Source: Treponema sp. (lineage in GTDB: Bacteria; Spirochaetota; Spirochaetia; Treponematales; Breznakiellaceae). From it: a DNA stretch of 11,444 nucleotides. Shown piece after piece: positions 1 to 7,800 of the stretch. Every line of letters starts with the position of its first letter. Within the stretch, counting starts at the first letter, position 1. The notes under the pieces are model-generated. The model ran no database searches, had not been told where the DNA came from, and was given only the letters and a program-made list of their open reading frames with translations. The stretch covers positions 1-11,444 of the forward strand of contig JAISAK010000166.1 of the NCBI GenBank assembly GCA_031266695.1, written 5' to 3'. Both the position numbers and the translations under genes were made by a program.

Positions 1-5
1 AAACA

Positions 6-46
6 GCAGATTTGGTGGATTTCTGCAAGAAATCCACCAAATCTGC
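6..46 (-). terminator. Perfect 19-bp hairpin downstream of corC (probable terminator or intergenic repeat)
   Basis: The arms at 6-24 and 28-46 are exact reverse complements (19 of 19) around a three-base GCA loop. The structure starts 48 bases beyond the corC stop (95-97). In the minus direction it is followed by TGTTT before the window ends, so a U-rich tail is possible but cut off. In the plus direction no T run follows. The stem is longer and more perfect than intrinsic terminators usually are, so a dispersed palindromic repeat that also ends transcription is an alternative. Confidence 0.55.
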
Positions 47-48
47 GA

Positions 49-88
49 GACTTGTGAGACAACCAACCGGGTTGTTGAACAAGTCAAC
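49..88 (-). repeat. Weak secondary inverted repeats between corC and the hairpin
   Basis: A 7-bp stem can form between 49-55 and 79-85, enclosing a 4-bp stem 64-67/71-74. As an alternative a 5-bp stem 74-78/84-88 can form; the two are mutually exclusive. They are short and may be chance, but they stand directly between the corC stop and the large hairpin. Confidence 0.3.
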
Positions 89-94
89 TCAAAT

Positions 95-916
95 CTACGG
101 AGCAGAATCGGGCTTTTCCGGGTTTCCCTTATTCATAACAATCTTTACCGAACTTATCTTGTGCCCGTCCATTTCCTGAATGATGAAATCGCTGCCCCGG
201 TAAACAACCTTTTCGCAGCGCGCGGGAATCTTTCCGAAAAGATCAAACACAAAGCCCCCGAGGGTGTCAAAATTGTCAACCGGAAGATCAAGGGCCGTTT
301 CTTCGGCCAGATCTTCAAGGTTAACCCGGCCGTCGCAGAGCCAGACGCCGTCGGCAAGGCGGACCACATCCTCGGTCTCATGATCGAATTCATCCTGTAT
401 ATCGCCGACGATTTCTTCAATGATATCTTCCATGCAGACAATGCCCGACACGCCGCCGTACTCGTCCACCACAACGGCGATATGCACCCGGCGGCGGCGG
501 AGTTCCCGCAGAAGATCGTCAATATGCTTTGAAACGGGAACAAAGAAGGGCTTCCGGAGCAGGGCCCTTATGTCAAAGGGAACATTGCAGACAAGGCTTT
601 TAAGCACGTCCTTGACGTAAAGAATCCCGATAACATTATCTATGGTTTCCTGGTACACGGGAAAACGGGAATGTTCGTTCTCGGCTATGCGCGCCAAAAG
701 TTCCTCTTTGGTAGCGTCCGCCGAAAGAAACACCGTATCGGTCCGGGGAACCATAACTTCCTTGACGGTGGTATCGGAAAGCTCAAACACCCCGCGGATC
801 ATCTCCCGCTGGTCTTTTTCAAGAAGCTTAATTGTCCTGGGATTTATCCGGGCCTGGTTTTTCGCCGCGCCCTCGCCTTCATTCTTTTTGAAGATCTTCG
901 CAAAGGGACTCTTCAC
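95..916 (-). CDS. corC: CorC/YbeX-type soluble CBS-pair protein (often mislabelled hemolysin TlyC)
   Basis: 273 residues. A charged N-terminus (1-35) leads into a CBS pair: first repeat about 48-108 (with VMVPRTD at 54-60), second about 118-175 (with DEYGG at 151-155). A C-terminal CorC/HlyC transporter-associated domain follows (about 183-262). No membrane segment or DUF21 domain is present, so this is the soluble YbeX/CorC type. CBS pairs bind adenine nucleotides; the family has been linked to magnesium/cobalt efflux and, in E. coli, to ribosome maturation with YbeY and YbeZ. The old name hemolysin C rests on weak evidence. The start is GTG at 916-914, sharing GTGA with the ybeY stop, with a strong GGAGG six bases upstream; translational coupling is likely. 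It is the last gene of the phoH operon and is followed by a large hairpin. No lnt gene is visible downstream, but the window ends there. The family call is firm; the molecular function is not. Confidence 0.93.
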   Translation of the reverse strand: MKSPFAKIFKKNEGEGAAKNQARINPRTIKLLEKDQREMIRGVFELSDTTVKEVMVPRTDTVFLSADATKEELLARIAENEHSRFPVYQETIDNVIGILYVKDVLKSLVCNVPFDIRALLRKPFFVPVSKHIDDLLRELRRRRVHIAVVVDEYGGVSGIVCMEDIIEEIVGDIQDEFDHETEDVVRLADGVWLCDGRVNLEDLAEETALDLPVDNFDTLGGFVFDLFGKIPARCEKVVYRGSDFIIQEMDGHKISSVKIVMNKGNPEKPDSAP

Positions 917-1401
917 CCTTCCCCTCCCGCGCGGGCCTCTTCAAGAGGCAGAACACATTCCCCTTTTAACCGCTCCAAAAGATTCTCCTGTAATTTCAGC
1001 ATGGGCTCGTTTTCATCATTCGAGGCGTGATCCATTCCGTCAAGATGAAGGATGCCGTGAATGAGAAGCCGGCGCAGTTCCTCGTCCTCGCTTGTTTCAA
1101 AGCGGCGCGCGTTTTCCCGAAGCGTCTCCAGGGAAATCACGATGTCGCCCGGAAGGTAGCGGGCGCCGCCTTCTTCATCCGCCGTCTCCGCGCCCAGCTC
1201 AAAGGAAAGAACGTCGGTGGCTTCATTTCTGCCGCGGTATTGGATGTTGAGGGCTTTAATTTTTTCATTGCCGCAGAGAAGCACCGAAAGATCCCAGTTA
1301 TCCCTGCCGATAAAATCCAAAACCCGGAGGGCAAAAGATTCCAGGGCGCCGCTCCACGAAGGAGGTTCCAAACCTTCGGCGCCGACATCCACCCGGTTCA
1401 T
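913..1401 (-). CDS. ybeY: YbeY endoribonuclease / rRNA maturation factor
   Basis: 162 residues, normal for the family (about 150-160). The signature metal-binding motif HGILHLDGMDH is complete at 115-125, giving the three histidines H115, H119 and H125 that hold zinc. The conserved RNEATDVLSF segment (58-67, with R58) and GDI (85-87) are also present. YbeY is a cytoplasmic single-strand endoribonuclease or processing factor needed for 16S rRNA 3'-end maturation and ribosome quality control. The ATG at 1401 overlaps the pgpH stop as ATGA and has an AAGGAAG-type ribosome site about eight bases upstream, so it should be both coupled and independently recognised. Placement between pgpH and corC matches the usual phoH-ybeY neighbourhood. 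Nothing in it looks degraded. Identity is as secure as sequence reading allows. Confidence 0.97.
   Translation of the reverse strand: MNRVDVGAEGLEPPSWSGALESFALRVLDFIGRDNWDLSVLLCGNEKIKALNIQYRGRNEATDVLSFELGAETADEEGGARYLPGDIVISLETLRENARRFETSEDEELRRLLIHGILHLDGMDHASNDENEPMLKLQENLLERLKGECVLPLEEARAGGEG
921..928 (-). promoter_or_regulatory. Ribosome-binding site that sets the GTG start of corC
   Basis: GGGAGGGG on the minus strand inside the end of ybeY. Its GGAGG core is six bases from the GTG at 916-914. It supports the GTG start and shows that corC can be initiated in its own right besides coupling through the GTGA overlap. Confidence 0.7.
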
Positions 1402-3779
1402 GCGAGGCTTCCTTTTACCGCCGGGACGGCGGTTTTCAGGGCCGCCTTTAGGGAGGTTCTTTTTTCGACGGCGTTTTCCCTGTCCGCCCCTTCCCCCGCC
1501 GCTTTCTTTTCGGCGGCTTCTTCCCTTGAGGCCTCGTCCTCGCCGCCGTCTTCTTTGAGCTTGGGATACTCGATCCGCGAGTGATAATAGCCCGCAAGCA
1601 CCCGGACAAAGGCCATTTTGATGGTTTCAAGGTCCCGGAAGGTAAGATCCGACTGGGAAAGCTGGCCGTGCTTTACCTTGGCGTCGAAAAGTTCCTGTAT
1701 GAATTTCTCCATCTTTGCGGCCGTCGGCTTGCTCAAGGTACGCACCGCGGCTTCGGTTACATCGGCAAGCATCACCACCGCCGATTCCCGCGAATGGGGC
1801 GGAACGCCGGGGTAAGTAAAATCGTCCATGTTGACCTGATTTTTCTGCTGAAGATCGGAGCCCTCCTGCTGAAGGGCCTTGTTGTAAAACCAGGTAATAA
1901 GGGAATTACCGTGATGCTCCGCGATAATTTCTATGACCGCGCGGGGAAGGCCCAGGCTCCGCGCCTTTTCCACGCCGAGCTTTACATGGCTGCGGATCAC
2001 CGTGGCGGAAAGCCGCGGGTTAATATCGTCATGCTTGTTATGGTCGGTCTGGTTTTCCACAAAGTAATCGGGGTTTTCCATTTTACCCAGATCGTGGTAG
2101 TAAGCCCCTACCCGCGCAAGAAGCGCGTTTGCGCCGATATCCTGACAGGCCTGCTCCGCAAGGTTGGCTACCATAATTGAGTGGCTGTAGGTTCCCGGCG
2201 CCGCGGTAAAAAGTTTTTTCAGGATCGGCGCGTTGAGATCCGAAAGTTCCATAAGCCTGAAAGTAGTGGCCGCGTTGAGGGCATGTTCCAGGGGCGGCAA
2301 AAAACCGAGAACGAGCATGCCCGAAACGATGCCGTTAAAGGCCGACCAGAAAAGCAGCGCGGGATAGGAAGCGAAGCTTGCGTGGCGCATAAGGAGAATA
2401 ACAACCGCGGCAACGCAGTTGAACAGGGCAATAACGCCGCCCGCTTTGATAAGGTCCATGCGCTTTTCGGCGTCATTAAGGACGATGGAAGCGGCAATGC
2501 CCGAGACCAGCGCGAAGAGGTAAGAGAAAAAATCAAAGGCGCCCGAAAGATAAGCCCCCAGGGGAAGGGCCATTGCCAGAACAAGGGCGAAACGGGGGCC
2601 GATAAAAATAGCCGGCAGCATTATTACAAGCGCGGTGGGCAGCACTATGGAAGCGGGAAAATTTTCTGCCGCCGGAAACATGTTCTTTGCCAGAACCGCC
2701 CCCGAAAGATACAGACAGGCCAAAATGGAAAGAAGGTAGCTTTCACTGCTGTCAAGCTCCCTTCCAAAAAGCAGGGGTTTCTTCAAAAAGAAAAAAAGCG
2801 AAAAGATAAATATCTGAAGAATGACAAGGCCGGCCGCGCTGCGAAGATCCCTTCCGGGAAGAGCCGTGGCAAGAGCCCGCAGTTCCCTCATGTCCTCATC
2901 GGTAATAATAAAACCCTTTCGGATAACCCGTTTTCCCTTGTCGATATATCTGACCACCGGTTCAAGGCGTACCCTTACTTCCGTTACGCGCTGTTTGGTA
3001 TCATTGGGGGAAAAAAATACATTTTCGGCAACAAAGGGCCTGAGTATATCCACGGCGGAGGCCGAAAAAGCTTCGGGGAAATTCTCTCCGGCAACATAAC
3101 GTCCGACGGCTTCACCGGCCTTGTCTTTTGTAACCATGCCGCTGTAGGGAACCCGTTCCTTTTCGGAACGGGAAGCCGAGGAAGACAGGACTTCCGCCAC
3201 GTCGGGATTATAATTTTGCAGTTCGGCGCCGTTGAGGGAAAAAACGCCTTTTTCCAGAAGGCGGTCAAGAATTTCCGTTCCGTAATCCCTGAATTTATCT
3301 CTCCCCGGGGACTCAAGAAAAAGACCCAGCGTATCGACGGGAAAATAGCCCGGATATCCGGCCTGTACCGCGAGACTCGCCGCGCCGGCCGAAGAGCTTT
3401 CTTCCAGGCTTTTATCGGCAAAATCGCAGAAGGCGTTCCATGAATTGCGTATATCCGTCCCGGCGGAAACGGAAAACCGGAATACCGCCGGTACAAGACG
3501 ATCCTGCGCTTCCATGCGAAGCCGGGTTGCTTCCGTGTCGATATATGACACCGACTGACCGGCGGCAACATCCCGATCCGCAACTTTGCCGGCCTCAAAA
3601 TCCCGAAGTTTACCCGCCCCGTCGGCGCCGGAGTTCATATTGGTTACAACTACAATAGTGGTGACAATAAAAGCGGCGGCGCCGCATAAAGTGGGGCCCA
3701 GCCGGGAACGATCCGGAACGAAAAGCCTGTGCAGGGAATCGCGCAAGTCCCTGATAAAGGGATTAGATATCTTTTTCAT
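1398..3779 (-). CDS. pgpH: PgpH/YqfF-type 7TM-HD membrane phosphohydrolase, probable c-di-AMP phosphodiesterase
   Basis: 793 residues. One N-terminal membrane helix (about 29-48) precedes a large extracytoplasmic 7TMR-HDED domain (about 50-305). A block of hydrophobic helices follows (about 312-500), then a cytoplasmic HD domain (about 525-730). The HD metal ligands are all visible: H533, H562-D563, H598, H622-H623 and D673. In Listeria PgpH this architecture hydrolyses cyclic di-AMP to pApA; that substrate is inferred here from architecture. A charged Ala/Glu/Lys-rich tail (about 744-793) extends beyond the usual domain end and looks disordered. The ATG at 3779 lies inside the end of phoH (17-base overlap) with only a weak CAGG six bases upstream, so its translation probably depends on phoH. 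The stop overlaps ybeY as ATGA. The phoH-pgpH-ybeY order is the one known from Firmicutes. Confidence 0.93.
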   Translation of the reverse strand: MKKISNPFIRDLRDSLHRLFVPDRSRLGPTLCGAAAFIVTTIVVVTNMNSGADGAGKLRDFEAGKVADRDVAAGQSVSYIDTEATRLRMEAQDRLVPAVFRFSVSAGTDIRNSWNAFCDFADKSLEESSSAGAASLAVQAGYPGYFPVDTLGLFLESPGRDKFRDYGTEILDRLLEKGVFSLNGAELQNYNPDVAEVLSSSASRSEKERVPYSGMVTKDKAGEAVGRYVAGENFPEAFSASAVDILRPFVAENVFFSPNDTKQRVTEVRVRLEPVVRYIDKGKRVIRKGFIITDEDMRELRALATALPGRDLRSAAGLVILQIFIFSLFFFLKKPLLFGRELDSSESYLLSILACLYLSGAVLAKNMFPAAENFPASIVLPTALVIMLPAIFIGPRFALVLAMALPLGAYLSGAFDFFSYLFALVSGIAASIVLNDAEKRMDLIKAGGVIALFNCVAAVVILLMRHASFASYPALLFWSAFNGIVSGMLVLGFLPPLEHALNAATTFRLMELSDLNAPILKKLFTAAPGTYSHSIMVANLAEQACQDIGANALLARVGAYYHDLGKMENPDYFVENQTDHNKHDDINPRLSATVIRSHVKLGVEKARSLGLPRAVIEIIAEHHGNSLITWFYNKALQQEGSDLQQKNQVNMDDFTYPGVPPHSRESAVVMLADVTEAAVRTLSKPTAAKMEKFIQELFDAKVKHGQLSQSDLTFRDLETIKMAFVRVLAGYYHSRIEYPKLKEDGGEDEASREEAAEKKAAGEGADRENAVEKRTSLKAALKTAVPAVKGSLA
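1408..1416 (-). promoter_or_regulatory. Ribosome-binding site of ybeY
   Basis: AAAAGGAAG on the minus strand within the last codons of pgpH, with its AGGA core about eight bases from the ATG at 1401-1399. It supports the ATG in the ATGA overlap as the start. Confidence 0.6.
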
Positions 3780-4764
3780 TGTAAGCCTGTATTATTTTCT
3801 TGATGAGAGGATTTCGCACCACATCGGCGGTATGGAGGAAGGCAAAATGGATTCCGTCCAAATCTTTGAGAATTTCGATGGCCTGGAGCAGCCCCGAATC
3901 CGTCCGTCTTGGGAGGTCTATCTGGGTAATGTCGCCGGTAATCACTGCCCGGGCGCCCCGGCCTATCCGCGTAAGGAACATCTTCATTTGTTCCTTTGTC
4001 GTGTTCTGGGCCTCGTCAAGGATCACCGCGCAGTCGTTAAGGCTGCGCCCCCGCATATAAGCCAGGGGCGCTATCTCTATGGCCCTGTTTTCCTCCATAC
4101 GCCGAATCATATCAAAGGGGACAAGGGATTCCATGGCGTCGTAGAGGGGCCTTAAATAGGGATTGATCTTCTGGGCAAGATCGCCGGGGAGAAAACCGAG
4201 GCTTTCTCCGGCTTCGACCACCGGACGGGTAAGCACCAGCTTCCGCATTTTTTTGGAAATCACCAGACGCAGGGCTTCCGCGATGGCAAGATAGGTTTTT
4301 CCGGTTCCCGCGGGTCCCACGCAGAAACTGATGTCGCAGGAACGCATACCGTGTATGTAAGCCGCCTGATTCTTTGAGCGGGGATGGACTCGCTGGAAAC
4401 CGTGGGGAATCTGTATCACCGCCTCCCGGAGGGTTTCAAGCGTTTCTTCCGCGGAAACCGGCGCGCCTTCGTCGCCGGAAGCGCTTTCCCCGCCGGCGGA
4501 CGGAACAAGGGTTCCCGCCAGGGCCCGGACATATTCCGGAGAAGGCGTTTCACCCTCCCGAATCACCGCTATTAGATCGTCTATCATTGTCTTAAATCGC
4601 TGAAGGCCGGCTTCGTCAACCCCTTCAAGGCGGATTTCATTGCCCCGGGCGGCTATACGCCCCCCCAGGGAACCTTCGATCGCCTTCAGGTTTCCGTCGT
4701 TTGCTCCGCAGATCCCGGACAGCAGTTCCCTGTTATCCAGTACTATGGTTATACTGTCCTCCAA
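3763..4764 (-). CDS. phoH: PhoH-family (YbeZ-like) ATPase
   Basis: 333 residues, a usual PhoH length. The N-terminus (about 5-65) has a KH-like pattern (GANDGNLKAIEG at 20-31, RGNEIRLEG at 40-48) that suggests nucleic-acid binding. An acidic, Ser/Gly-rich linker (about 85-110) joins it to the PhoH ATPase domain. Walker A is GPAGTGKT (150-157) and Walker B is VILDE (247-251) followed by AQN. The family blocks RPVVEAGESLGFLPGD (180-195) and TGDITQIDLP (277-286) are intact. PhoH proteins are P-loop ATPases thought to be RNA helicase-like and to work with YbeY in rRNA processing. The start is TTG (4764-4762), chosen because AGAGG stands five bases upstream, the protein begins as family members do, and the next Met is residue 60. 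It opens a four-gene operon behind its own promoter. Despite the name, a phosphate-starvation role is not shown. Confidence 0.95.
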   Translation of the reverse strand: MEDSITIVLDNRELLSGICGANDGNLKAIEGSLGGRIAARGNEIRLEGVDEAGLQRFKTMIDDLIAVIREGETPSPEYVRALAGTLVPSAGGESASGDEGAPVSAEETLETLREAVIQIPHGFQRVHPRSKNQAAYIHGMRSCDISFCVGPAGTGKTYLAIAEALRLVISKKMRKLVLTRPVVEAGESLGFLPGDLAQKINPYLRPLYDAMESLVPFDMIRRMEENRAIEIAPLAYMRGRSLNDCAVILDEAQNTTKEQMKMFLTRIGRGARAVITGDITQIDLPRRTDSGLLQAIEILKDLDGIHFAFLHTADVVRNPLIKKIIQAYNEKDI

Positions 4765-4769
4765 ATATA

Positions 4770-4774
4770 CCTCT
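4770..4774 (-). promoter_or_regulatory. Ribosome-binding site that sets the TTG start of phoH
   Basis: AGAGG on the minus strand, separated by five bases (TATAT) from the TTG at 4764-4762. No ATG or GTG lies at a better distance, which is why the TTG is taken as the start. Confidence 0.65.
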
Positions 4775-4784
4775 AAACAAAAAG

Positions 4785-4812
4785 TCTATAGCCCTCCTCG
4801 CAAACTAGTCAA
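4785..4812 (-). promoter_or_regulatory. Predicted sigma-70-type promoter of the phoH-pgpH-ybeY-corC operon
   Basis: On the minus strand a -35 box TTGACT (4812-4807, five of six to consensus) is followed after 16 bases by a -10 box TATAGA (4790-4785, four of six). Transcription would begin near 4777-4779, leaving a leader of only about 13-15 bases that just contains the AGAGG ribosome site before the TTG start. The position in the only gap between genes, directly before a four-gene overlapping cluster, supports it. It is a consensus match read by eye and has no experimental backing. Confidence 0.6.
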
Positions 4813-4863
4813 GGGCACTTCCGGTAACATTTTTGAACGAAATATCCTGCCTTTTTATCAGCC

Positions 4864-7800
4864 TCATTTTACAATCCATTCGTCATTCTTTTTATTATAA
4901 CTGATATCCGACTTAATTTCGGTAATGGGTATCCACCGGACAACAAAAGATACTTCGGTGTTGAACTGGTACTGCCGGGTATTCTCCGGCAGGTAGGGGG
5001 ACATGGTAACGCCCAAAACGGCGTTCCAGTCTCCGAGATGATGGGTTGCCGCGAGGGTAAAACTCTTCATTTTGAACCCGGAACTTCTCCGCCTGCTTTC
5101 ATCGTCAAAGCGGAAGGAGTTGGCAAGATCGGTGAAAAAATCGTTTTGCTCCCCCTCGGGGAGGGTCATGGGAAAGTCGTCAAACATGGGCAGATCCTTG
5201 AAATAGCGGAAAATAACCGCGTTTTCCGAGGTGGTTGAAAAGGAAAGATCGATGAAATTAGTGATCCCCAGGGTAAAACCCAGGGTCAGGCGGAAGCTGG
5301 AATTGGTATAGCGCTGGAGATCAAAAAAAAGGCGGGTATTAATGTCGACCGAAAAACCCAGCCGTTTTTTCCACAGTTCCCTTTTAGTCTTATCACCGAA
5401 GGTTTTGACATAGCTCAGGGTAAAATCCCTGGGTTTAAGGCTCGGATCCTCCTTTTTTTGCACCCAGCCAAGGTTCGGGTTAAAGTCGTAACCCTGGGTG
5501 CGGGTAACCGTATACTCGGCGATAAAATCCAGAAGGGTAAGCTTGGTGGTAATAGTGGTAAATTCCTTTAGTTCCGTATCAAGCACCATATAATGCACCA
5601 GTTCCACAAGGGAGCGGGAACCCCAGGTTCCATATTTCAGGGTTTCGGTTGAATAAAAGGGCTCGAATTTCCGCTTGTCCTCTTCCCCCGGATTCGCGAT
5701 CCGCATGTGGGCGTTGATCTCGGTAAGCCAAACCCGGAAAGTGGCGTTTCCGGAAATGGAAGGATCCCTCGGCGGCAGATCCGCGCTGAGGGTAAAATTC
5801 TGCTGCTTCTCCATAACCGCGGCCGCGAGGTTTGTCGCGAATTGATGGGTTTCGAGTTTTTCCTTGTCCCATTCTCCGTATTGTATTTCCCAGTCGGGAT
5901 CTTCCCCGGTTCCGGTAAAATCGGACTTCGCTATAATCCCCTTGAGGCTGTACTGCAAATTCGACTGTCCCCATATACTGTCGCGGTACAGGGGCCGCAC
6001 CGTGCCGGTATATCCGTAGGAGGTGGTAAAGAAGGACTGCCGGTACTGCTGCTCCCGGGCCTGGTTTATTTTTGCCTCGTCGGGAGACGGCGGCGTACCC
6101 GGCGGCGAGCCCGGCGGCACGGAGACATAAGATTCCGCTTCCTCGTTGATATAACTGTACTGCCTCCAGGTACCGTTGCCGGAAAGGGTAAAAGCGTTGG
6201 TGTAAAAACCTCCCGAATGATTCAGATTGAAAGTGGTAGAAGCGTCGCCGCCGGCGGTGGAAAGGATTGACGAAATCTCGTTCCAGTCAATGTCGCCGTA
6301 TTCCGCCCAGTTACTCTCGGAAGATCTGAACTGAAGCTCCGACGCGCTGGTAGGCGTAATTCGGTAATCAATGCTGAAACGCGCTGTTCCGCTTTGGGGC
6401 ATGTCAAAGCGCTGCTCCAAAACCGGAGGGACAAGTTTGTCCGTTTCGGAAATTTTTTCGTCCTGTTCCCCGGCGGCCTTTTCCCAGGGAGATCGCGGCA
6501 CGCCGATGTCCTTAAACGGGTCCCGCGGTTCCCCGGCGCTTTGCCCGGTACTTTGCCCCGCGCCTTGCGCCGCGCCTTGCGCCGCGCTCTGCGCGCCGGA
6601 AGCGGGCTGGTTTCCCGCGGCCGTCCCGGCGGCGCCCAGGGTCAGGGGGGTTCCCGCTATTGACCCGTTCGCCGAATAGAGAGTAGCCGTATCGGGGTAG
6701 AAGAAAGACCGACTCGGAGAATAGGTATAAAAATAGGAAGGGTACTTGCCGCCGGCGGAACTTGCCGTCATGTTCCGCGTTTTGAAGGCAACGGTAGTTG
6801 AAAAGCTTGAAAGGGTGACGCTCGAAACATAGGGCGCCAGGATGGGAAAGGAAGGCTTGAGAGACCCCGTAAGCTGCCACTGATAGGCGCCGACGGTGGT
6901 CGCCGTTGTTTCGTCTTCCTCCACTGCCGCGCCCTTCTGGATCATATTTACCCAGTCCATCTCTTCGGCCCGGTTGATGATAAAATCGTTGTCAACATTG
7001 GGATCCGAATAGTAAGGAAAATTCCAGGAAAGGTTGCCGTACTTTCCGCTGATGGAGCTGCCGGTTTTGAGGCGGTAACGAAAAGGAACCTCCTGGGAAA
7101 AAAGATTCGTCTTGTTCCAGTCACTCGACCCGTCATAAGTCGGAGGCGTGGAATCCGAAGGGGTAAAGGGAGTGTAGTTACCCGCCGCGTCCCGGATAAT
7201 GGTTCTGGTGAACCCGATACCGAAGCTGAGATCCAGGGTGTTGAGGATTCCCAATTTCGGGGTATTGAGTTCCGCTCCCAGGTAAGCGCCTAAATTGGTA
7301 TAATAATCAACGATCGCCTTGAGGGTTGTCGCGCCCGGATCCGTGACTTTCTTGCCGGTGCTTCGCAGAAAGATACCTTGCCGCTTTTTTTCCATATCGC
7401 TCGAACTCCCCAGTATCCTGGTAAGGGAGCTCTGGGAGGCAGAATCGGCCTTCGGCCTTCCAAGGATATAGGTGGTGGTCTGCACGAAGGACCCTTCCCT
7501 TGTCCGAAAACCGATTACCGGATGGAAAAGAACCTCATCGGCGGGATAATAGAAAAAGGGAATATACATAACCGGAATTTCCCCTACCTTGAGTACCGCG
7601 TTGAATATGGCAAAATCGGAACCGGGAAGGAGCCATACCCGCGAAGCGTTCAGGGACCATAGAGCTTCCGGATTGTTTCCGTTGCTGATAGAGGCTTTGT
7701 TCAGCACCGTTACTTCCTCGTCGTTTCGGGAAATGACGGTTCCCGAAAAGCGGTACATTGTACTGTCACTTTGGAGTTTTCGTTCCGAAACTCCGTCCAG

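Larger units (their letters stand above)
4765..4863 (-). other. Intergenic region between lptD and phoH
   Basis: This is the only real gap between genes in the window, and it is visibly more AT-rich than its flanks. It carries the phoH promoter and ribosome-binding site on its phoH-proximal half. I looked for a terminator after the lptD stop (4864-4866) and found no convincing stem followed by a T run in the minus direction. Some transcription from uvrA-lptD may therefore read through into phoH. No small open frame with a credible ribosome site was seen. Confidence 0.6.

Noticed and set aside
95..916. Annotation as a true hemolysin (TlyC)
   Set aside because: The CBS pair plus CorC_HlyC layout without membrane segments is that of YbeX/CorC proteins. 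The hemolysin name is historical and the operon context points to RNA or ion metabolism.
2181..3443. A 420-codon open frame on the plus strand opposite pgpH
   Set aside because: It is antisense to the membrane and sensor domains of pgpH. The Lys/Gly/Arg-rich translation is the mirror of hydrophobic codons, and no ribosome site or family is visible.
4791..4800. AGGAGG-like sequence in the lptD-phoH gap as a ribosome site for a small gene
   Set aside because: It lies between the -35 and -10 boxes and no start codon stands at a suitable distance with a meaningful frame; AGAGG at 4774-4770 serves phoH.
5152..5166. CTCCCC/GGGGAG inverted repeat inside lptD
   Set aside because: A 6-bp GC stem of this kind is common by chance in GC-rich coding sequence, and no T run follows it on either strand.
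5266..5290. Direct repeat CCCAGGGT-AAAA-CCCAGGGT in lptD
   Set aside because: It encodes LTLGFTLG, an alternating beta-strand sequence. Strand codon repetition explains it.
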